From Bombyx mori (Eukaryota > Arthropoda > Insecta > Lepidoptera > Bombycidae), in the NCBI RefSeq assembly GCF_030269925.1, contig NC_085129.1, positions 18,529,501 to 18,593,500 of the forward strand: a DNA stretch of 64,000 nt, given 5' to 3'. Every line of letters begins with the position of its first letter. The stretch's first letter is position 1. Below are positions 52,841-61,500 of the stretch, piece by piece. The position numbers and the translations under genes were made by a program. The notes beneath the pieces were generated by a model. The model did no database searches. It saw only the letters and a program-made list of their open reading frames with translations, and was not told the origin of the DNA.

Positions 52841-55332
52841 CTGACATTAAAAAAATAAATTCCCAGTTCTGTATAAAGTACTGAAAAAAGCTTTACAGAC
52901 TAGTTTCAATGACCTTACAGTTAGAAGACGAATGTATTTGTGAAGACTAGCTGCGGGGATCTTGGCCCCCGATCCGGCCTAGTTTGCGCACTCACACTTT
53001 TTTTTCTCTTTTTATTCTTACCTACGCTGATAGCCTTGAGAGACTATTTCAGCTTCTCCTTGACGTGTAGGTAAGCTCACGGGGCTCAAACCGGGAGTAT
53101 TGCTAACACTGGCCCTAGCAAGAGCAGTGCTTCGCAGAATCTACCATCGGATCGGAAACGTGACCCACTGAGAAGATCGGGCAAGAAACTCAGTGGGCTG
53201 TATCTATGGGTTAATTTACTTGCCGAGCCCTTCATCGCAAGTGACGGGTTCGACGAGCACGACGACCGGTGCACTCACACGCAGCTTTTAGATAACGCGA
53301 AAGTTTTGCCAGAATTGTTATTAACACTCATCATATTGGGCACACTTGTTCTATGCACGGATATAAAAAGCATACAAAAAGGACTTAATAGTTCATAGAT
53401 TTCCTCGTGATGCGAGATAGCACTTATTATTTATTCGTAGGAGATAACTATATTTTTGTAATTTCTTACTCCCTAATCAAATATCATCGATATGATCTTT
53501 CAATAGAAGTACTGTTACTAGTAAGTTGTACTGTAATGAGACCTTAGAACTCATATCTCAACGTGGGTGGCGGCATTTACGTTGTGGATATCTAAGGATA
53601 CCGGCAGCCACTTCACACCAGGTAGGCCGTGAGCTAGTCCAGCCAATTATGCAATAAATAAAAAAATGCAAGCCGCGTGATCACCGAGAGACTAGTTGAC
53701 CAATCTCATGTAATTTAAGGTATCGCTGCTCGGATTTGCTACAAGCCCAGCGTTGTCTCTATCCGGCACTAGCTCAAGTAATTATTCGAACCAACTAAAT
53801 GTACCAAACCAATCAAAAATCGAATTCCAATTTTGCCCAACTCACTTCTCCAAAGGCGGGCACAAGAAATGCCTCACGTTCCTCGGCATGAACAGGTCAT
53901 TCTGGACTTTGGAAACGTCCAGGGCGTAATCGATAAAGTCATTGATGGTCGCTTCGTCGACTGGCCCGCCGATTCCGGGGACAGCATACACAACTATTAC
54001 CTGTATCATACAGGTGTAATGGTTATTGGTAAAAATGTATCAGGACATATTTATATAGGAACTTTCTTACAATTTAACCACCTCCCTGGGGGAATTACTC
54101 CACCGGTACAAAGTAGCGACTCCCAAATTTACTCCAAAGGCTTTGAGCTTTTTTCTCGGTCCATAACCACATTCGGAACCTTAGTTCGAAGCGAGATCAA
54201 AAGTCTATTGTAACAAAGATGAACTTACTTCAGTTTTGAGTCTTTAAAAATTATTTGGTTTGCCACAGTGGAAATTATGTTGGCGATGAATTTCTAACTG
54301 TCTCTTATTACTATATTTACGGTATTCATAAGGAAACTAGTATATGAACTCTTTGATTGGGATGGGTTAATGAACATCGACAATATTGGAGCTACCCTCG
54401 TATTGTTCATAGAAGAGAACCTTGTACGAGTTTTTAGGCGTCTCTATTGCCTCTAATGACGTAGGCTGATTAATGCCAATAGATATTTATTACAATTTGA
54501 TTCATTAGAAATCAGATGCCAGTTTGGGCTGCGCAATGACCATCATTTCTAAAGTTTAGCAGATCATAAATCCCAGGGTACCTAGTGGAAAAACTCACTT
54601 CGGGCACAGGCTGTTCCTCTTCCTCCGCTTCTTCGACTTCGGGAGCCAGGATCTCCATGGTCTCATCAATAAAAGCATCGAGTAGACCACGCAGCATTTC
54701 GACTTCCTCTGGTTTAGCCTTGATGAAAAGTGAATAATTCACACGATATCAAATAAAAACAGCATTAAATAAGTTGGTCATATGCATCTGGCCAAAAGTC
54801 TTAACTATATTTTGGGGGAGAACTATTAGTAAGACGGTTATGACCGTTAGGAGGAAACTAAGTTGGCCAACTTAGGCTAAGTGAGCCTAATGGTAAAATA
54901 CGTCACACTGTCACGATGTACGCGAGGGAGAGAGATGATAATATATTTCCATTGATCCTTCTAATCTTTGAAATATTAATTGCTACACCCTATTACATCT
55001 CATTTCAATGCTGTATGTCACAAGACAAAGCCTTTCAAATGTATGTATGTATGTATGTAATATATTTATTCATAAGAAGTTACACTTACATTCAAAACAT
55101 GCCCCGCAAAACTGCTTTAAATTTATTCCCTATTCAGTTTCCAATAAAGTACAGATTAAAATTTACACTCTCTCTCTGACAGATGTTTTCAAGACTCTCT
55201 TACCTTCTTTTTCTTGAGGTCCGGATCAGGGAGAACGGCGATCTGCTCATCTATGTACTCCATGATCTCCTTCTCCACGTGTTGCACGATGAACTCCCCG
55301 CTTGTAGTCGACATTTGGCGTCCGGCCACCAT
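52768..55332 (-). CDS. Gene B: unrecognised 158-residue protein, 4 coding exons
   Basis: Four minus-strand exons with consistent phases (0, 0, 2) give 477 bp, or 158 residues plus stop. I do not recognise the family. Residues 1-83 are helical and highly charged, with LKKKKAKPEE and then EVEEAEEEEQ. From residue 84 a more globular part reads VIVVYAVPGIGGPVDEATIN through YALDVSKVQNDLFMPRNVRH. The end, EKEEIPTGGVFTD, is soluble in character. There is no signal peptide or membrane segment. The first ATG is at 55332; a second at 55314 (MSTTSGEF) has a good context and would give 152 residues. It lies 71 bases downstream of the gene A stop on the same strand, so one promoter may serve both. It converges with the reductase gene. 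Confidence 0.72.
52995..53278 (+). repeat. Family B copy in gene B intron 3
   Basis: It has a T-run and TTCTTACCTACGCTGATAGC, the CACTGAGAAGATCGGGCAAG core, and GACGAGCACGACGACCGGTG at the end. Confidence 0.65.
53535..53662 (+). repeat. SINE, Bm1-like, truncated, in gene B intron 3
   Basis: It runs from AATGAGACCTTAGAACTCAT to TATGCAATAAATAAAAAAAT. Confidence 0.65.
53846..54000 (-). CDS. Gene B coding exon 3
   Basis: It encodes VIVVYAVPGIGGPVDEATIN through NVRHFLCPPLE plus two bases. The acceptor is ATGATACAG and the donor GTGAGT. It is strongly GC-biased compared with the flanks, which supports coding. Confidence 0.75.
54599..54718 (-). CDS. Gene B coding exon 2
   Basis: It encodes 40 residues, AKPEEVEMLRGLLDAFIDET through EEEEQPVPE. 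The acceptor is CTTTTCATCAAG and the donor GTGAGT, phase 0 at both ends. Confidence 0.75.
55204..55332 (-). CDS. Gene B coding exon 1
   Basis: It encodes MVAGRQMSTTSGEFIVQHVE through PDPDLKKKK, with donor GTAAGA. The frame is open upstream for about 20 more codons to a TGA at about 55392-55394, but the first ATG is here. The longer frame overlapping on the same strand (55247-55585) is in another phase and is a shadow. Confidence 0.7.
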
Positions 55333-55403
55333 TCCTGTTTTTAGACCACATCTTTTGAACTTTGAACCTTCGAGATACGAATCCGACAGAAGGAATCATC
55401 GAT

Positions 55404-55508
55404 CTAACCCAGATCATAATTTGCAGCTTTAAATCTTGCCACGATCGCTTTGATCTCGTCAAAGGTTCTTTCCAAATCTTGTAAGCGCTCTTCGCGAGCC
55501 TGATAACT
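55404..55508 (-). CDS. Gene A coding exon 7 with stop
   Basis: It encodes SYQAREERLQDLERTFDEIK through FKAANYDLG then TAG. The acceptor is TTCCATCACAG, phase 0 in. The spacing of hydrophobic residues suggests a coiled coil. Confidence 0.72.
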   Translation of the reverse strand, partial: SYQAREERLQDLERTFDEIKAIVARFKAANYDLG

Positions 55509-58500
55509 CTGTGATGGAATATAATTATTATAAATAAAAATACTTTAATCCCAAAATACAAAAATTCTGTATACATTAAACACATTAAATACCAACATAA
55601 AATGAAATGATTTTGAATTAGCGAACATCGTCGCTCAAGGATGTCAGAAAACTACTGCTATCTGTTGTCTTGAAATCATCGAAATACTTTAACCTGAATT
55701 TGAAATACACACAACGTGATGATGATGAAGGCAGGTAAGATAAATTCACAACTATGAATTGACGCCGGGTCTTCTCAGTGGGTCGCAATTCCGATCCGGT
55801 GGTAGATTCTGCGAAGCACTGCTCTTGCTAGGGCTAGTATTAGCAAATTCTCTCAGGTTGAGTCCGTGAGCTCACCTACTCGTTCGAGCGTAGCTGGAGT
55901 AGCCTCTTAGGGTACCAGAAAATAGGTAAGGAAAAACAAAAATGAATTGAATAAATCGCGAACATATAACCCCAATTTTTTTAAAGTACACTCTATATTT
56001 CATTAGTACTACAAGCTATCCAAACTACAATAACAATAATAAATACCAAATTAACATGTAAATTTACTTCAAATAAATCCCTTATTTCAACCCCGAATTG
56101 CGGGTCTGGGAGGAGAACACTATAATTCGAATAATAATTTAATAGGTCATTCGATATCCACATTAGCGTAAAGAATTGGGTTTAACTTTTAATGGCATCA
56201 TGGAAGATGCCATTTTTTTTAAACCACGCCATCTCCTATCTCGAGATATAATATCGAAATTTCATTTGTCTTATATAAAGACTGCCAGAGCCTTCGAACC
56301 GAGACGCATGACTGAATTACGTGGAAAATTGGTTAGGCGATAGTACATGTCCAATAAACAATCAGTAATTCGTAAGAATTGTAGGCAGCGGCTTGGCTCT
56401 GCCCCTGGCATTGCTGAAGTCCATGGGCGACGGTAATCACTCACCATCAGGTGGGCCGTATGCTCGTCTGCCTACAAGGGAAATAAAAAATAAATAAAAA
56501 AAAAGACTGCTATAATATAAAATCTCTATATGCTAAAGGCCATATCACGAGCCATTATACCCCAGTGGATACCTCATGTGTTACAGGTGATGAGAAGATG
56601 GGCTATGGGAAGAGATCGCTGATGGCATTCTACGCCGACATCAGAAAGCCAAACCTACTCTTAAGTCTAAGACTAAGGAACTGTACTTAATAATCAAAAT
56701 TAAGGCTCCAAATGAAATCTACAACATTTGCGAAATATAAACCAAAAATCATCAACATCAAAATCTAATAATAATCATTTAGACCTACAATGAAAACATT
56801 ACAAATGTCCAATTAAAATTACTTCAGCAACGAATAATGCGATTCTATCGTTTTCGCTCTCCTTAGGTTCTTCCTCTGTCGGGTGCTCATCGAGAATTTC
56901 TTCAGCAATATCTTCATCAGAATCAATTGGTTCTACATTTGGCTCCCCTGTATCGTTAATTGGTTTGTTTTTTATGATTAATCCATAATATTATCGAATT
57001 TGAACACTTGACTAGTTGGAATAGAAGACTAAGGTCCTAGAAGTAGATTCTTTAAAATGGATAAAAAGAACTAGGGTGTTCTCCAAAAGGGATTTACGTT
57101 TATAATTTTTGGGCATATACAAACAAAATTAATAAACGAAGTTTCTTTGGATATCCACCAACGGAATTCAAGGAGGAACCTTTATTTATACAATATCCCG
57201 AAATAAATAGAGTCTAGGGCTGCACGGAGGGAAGATAAGCTCGTGTGCCGACTCCTGAGACTGATGTCGTAAATCTGCTGCAAGCAGTAAGCTACTCAAT
57301 TAATCTTATGCGATTAATAATATATTTTATAATTGCTCGATAATTGGGATCACTCTGACCAGATTGAGGTCTTTCTTGCATGAATGAACAAGTGCCACTT
57401 GCCAGGGGTTACAGCAGTCCATAGATGATGAAGGTAATGATGACGATGACAACAACGTCAATGTCTACATCCATGTTAAAACACTAAGTTCATGTCTCGA
57501 TTATATTGCTAGTTGTCCAACCCTTTGAACTACAACGACTGACTGCTTCACGACAGAAATAAGCTGGATGTGGTTATCTATCCATGCGGACTCACTACCC
57601 GTTAAAAACTTAAATAATTTATTTTACATTATTGTACACTAATTTTTTATACACTATTGAATGCTAATTTTTTAGTAATATGTTAATTAATAATAATTTT
57701 ATAATTCATTTCTACAATATATGTATGTATATTCAATGTGTCTACAAATAAAATATATAAATAAGCTACAGTAAAGGCTCTTTATACGCGGGATATGTTC
57801 GGTGAATATGTCGAGAATACAAAAACCGTGAATGTGGCAAAGCGCGCTTACAAAGGATATTCTGTCGGTCCGCGAATAAAAAAATCTTTAGCCGCGAATT
57901 TGGTCGCATTTTTCGGCGAATAATAAAAACTCAAATAAGGAGCTTTTACTCTACATGAAAACCAGCTTCATTCGGCATTTTTTTATCACAGAGCGAATAA
58001 TGAGTATGGTATTTTTTTTTTCAATTTTCAATCTACGAATTAACTGCAACGTCATAACCGTATATCTCGAATGGTATCTCGTTTCCTTCTTCATCAATAA
58101 CAATGACTTTTAATTCGTTTGATTCTGGTATCGTGTCCTTCTGTTTCTGTGTATCTACATTAAACATGTTTTTATCAAGATTCTGAAATTCATTAAGTTT
58201 AGTTTTGACCGTTATAATCTCTAGGGCAGTTAGAAAAAAAAAGAACAAATAGTGGTATTTAAATAGCGAAGATTTCTAGGGCTTTCCTCTGATGCTTCGA
58301 GGAAAAACCCTCAAGAGACTTCAATGTAGTAATTTATGAGAATTGCTACTAGAAATTTTCTTTTGTGTACGAAGGACTTACATACGTAAGCCCAATAAGG
58401 AATTATTTGTAAGTATATTCTTTCAAAATATACATTGCTTGAAACTGATAGAACATCATACGCAGATACCTAAAATTGATCCAACATTGGAATCAACACT

Positions 58501-61500
58501 GGTATCATCTTGAGAGACATAAGATATTGAATTGATATTGAATGGTCATCCAAAGTCATTTTCGATAACCAATTTAATTGGAATAGACCAATTGTATCTA
58601 TTGAAAGTATCCGGTTCCAGCTTCAATAAGCCCCAATTTTCAATGTATCTGAGCTTTCGACGGTATTCTCCAAGGTCCTGCTTATATGGCCATAGGCTGT
58701 TGCCGTTATTTAGTCTGGTCCTATGTGAAAGTTTCTTACTTTCTAAAAGCTCAATATATAGGGTCGTATTAAACCAAGAACATCAACTCACCTTCCTTCT
58801 GCGCATCTTGATTAAGCTTAGCAGAACTCATTTCGCGCAGTTTCTTCTGCAAATAAATATTTGTTTTAATAACTAGACCTAGGAAGCGTGTCCGAAAAGG
58901 TATGAACCATAGCAATGATCTATGCAAGATCCGATTTCTGGTGGAGATCAAGACACACAAAGAGCTCTAACTACCGAGAATCATGAGGATCGTGCATACT
59001 TTTAAAATAGGAAACTGCTTATATACAAATCGAATTTTAAATCCAAGAACAAACTGTAAAAGTTTCAATAACGTTGATTGCATGAAATTCATTCGCGCGA
59101 CTACTCCATAGAATATGATAACAGAATCAGTGCAGATTCTTCGCTGAGAGCACATGGATTTACTTATTCGACAGGCCGACGTTGAGACCAAAATGAAAGC
59201 CTCCAGTGAAGTCCGTTCGGGTCATCATCACCAGCAATGCCAATACCAGAGCTCTGATCATCGAGACCATAATAAAAGACTCCAGTGAAACAGGATCAGC
59301 GATCATGACCACCAGCAAATGCCAATCCATAGGCGGCTTTATGTTTGATGCAGGGTATTAGGGGTGGCATATACAGTTATATACAGTTGGAGATTCAATG
59401 AAAGAAGGATTTGTTATAGTCAGAGCCTTTTATTTCTGAGCCGGAAGCTACGTCAAAACAATAAGGCCTAGTGGCATCAATGAACTCAGTGGTTCTAGGA
59501 AGTATGGATGTAATCTGCTCCACTGTTCTAGACTAGACTAACCCAATGCTTTGGGAATTCCAGTTTCATATCAATTTCAGATCAAGAACTTTGAACCGAG
59601 AGAGATAAATGATATTAAATGTGAATAGAACATAACTAACTTCTATATCTTCATTCGATACAGGTCTACCTGGAATTGTTTTGAAAATATTGTACAAAAA
59701 GTTATGTCTTAAAATTGAACACGACATGAAATATAGTGAGTTTTACTGAATTAGACGGAGAATATTTCAGCGAGAGCTTGTTTTTCTCTATAAATCTGAG
59801 CTAAATCATTATACTTGTAATTTCAACGATGTAGCTTTAATTTAATTCCAATTGCAGGAGATATTGTGAGATCGCACTGTTAGGTAAAAATATTCAGTCT
59901 ATTTCCAGTGCGAAACAGTCATATGTGTGACTGCCGTTGCAGTGAAGATTTCGACCTTATATCAAAAGGGGGAAGGTGATGAGATGCCTACATCTGTGAA
60001 CCGCGCAATGCTAGATTGGCAATTAGCTCATTTGGCTATTGAGAGTAGTTACAAAATTACATTGATGATGTATTTGGCGATCCTTAAATTTGATGATGAT
60101 AATAAGTTCATCATAACAGAACAATTCATTCGAACACCGTAGCACAGTCATCAACATTCACGCTCTATAGACCTCTGTGGATTATGATCCATAAATGTAT
60201 TATAATAAAGGCGAAAGTGAATATGTCTGTTATAATTTCACGTCTTAGCTAATTGGTCATGAAATTTTGGCATACACATTGCTAAAGGTACAGGGATATA
60301 GGGTACCTTTAACTATAACAAAAAAAAAGGTATTAATGGCAATCCTCGCGTCAAGTAGGTACTATTTACAAAATCAAAATAACCTTTTCTCTCTCTCATA
60401 TAATTTTCCCTCTCAATCGTTTCAGCTCGTTCGACGGAAGGCGACCGTTCGATTTTCCCAATTATCGGCATATTTAGCTTCAGGCTCAATCGCGTCGTGC
60501 GCGACACTTTATCATTGATCAATGGCAACATTTGTAAGTTCTTTTCATCTGGCCAGTAATCGTCTGAGACACCCTAAGGAGTTTAAGCGTGGGACTAGAA
60601 GATGAAGCAATAAAGACAGCAATAAGATCAGCCTTGCGAAATTTCTGGCTTGTCTGCATAAGACGCGTGGTGGTATTTATGTGGCTCTATTCGGACATTG
60701 GACATCATCAATACCAGGGTCACAGTTAAGGAAGGATATCATAACGCTGCGGAAACATCGCGGGGGAACTCAAAAGCGTAACGTGGATGCCAAGCAATTT
60801 GAAGCATCTATAAAAGAATATGTGCATGCCTAAAATGTTTACTGCTGGTAGGACGTTTCGTGAGTCCGCACGGGTAGGTACCACCACTCTGCCTAGTTTT
60901 GCCGTGAAGCTGTAATGCGTTTCGGCTTAAAGGTCGAAACAGCCGTTATACTGTTAAACGTGAGACCTTAGAACTGATATCTCAAGGTAGAAGGCGGCAC
61001 TTACGTTGTAGATGTCTATGAGCTCGGGTAAGAACTTAACATCAGGTGGGCCGTGTGTTCATCCGCCCAACTAAGCAATAAAAACAAATGATATAAAAGC
61101 AAAAGTTGATGCAGAAGCGCAAGATCGGTCGTTGTTGTGAGTTTCGGTGGAGAACTACGTCCAGATCTATGTCCAGCTGTGGATATCTGTGAGCTTATAG
61201 ATAGATTGATAGCCATTAATAGGCCATAGTGAACAGTATGAACACTACCTTTGGATCATGAGTGCGGACTCTCAACTATTGTTTTGTCTTTTCTAAACGA
61301 AACATCAGAACCGCAGAAATGGGCAGCCGAGCAGAACCTATAAGCAGCATCACAATGGAACGAGTAATTACACGCAAACGCCGCAAACTTGATGATTTCT
61401 GCTAGTTATTTTTTTCCCCCTTCGTCCTTGTATTCCTCTGTATTGGGTGCATATTCTTTTACACCAACTTTGGTATCTGGTCTTAGATTTTGGGATTTCA

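Noticed and set aside
55247..55585. 112-residue minus-strand ORF spanning the genes A and B boundary
   Set aside because: It is in a different phase from both exon sets, crosses a strong acceptor and has less plausible composition.
61430..61500. Possible extra exon of gene A (PDTKVGVKEYAPNTEEY...GGKK then stop)
   Set aside because: The acceptor phase does not match the preceding exon and no donor follows. It is kept only as a cassette or alternative-end hypothesis.
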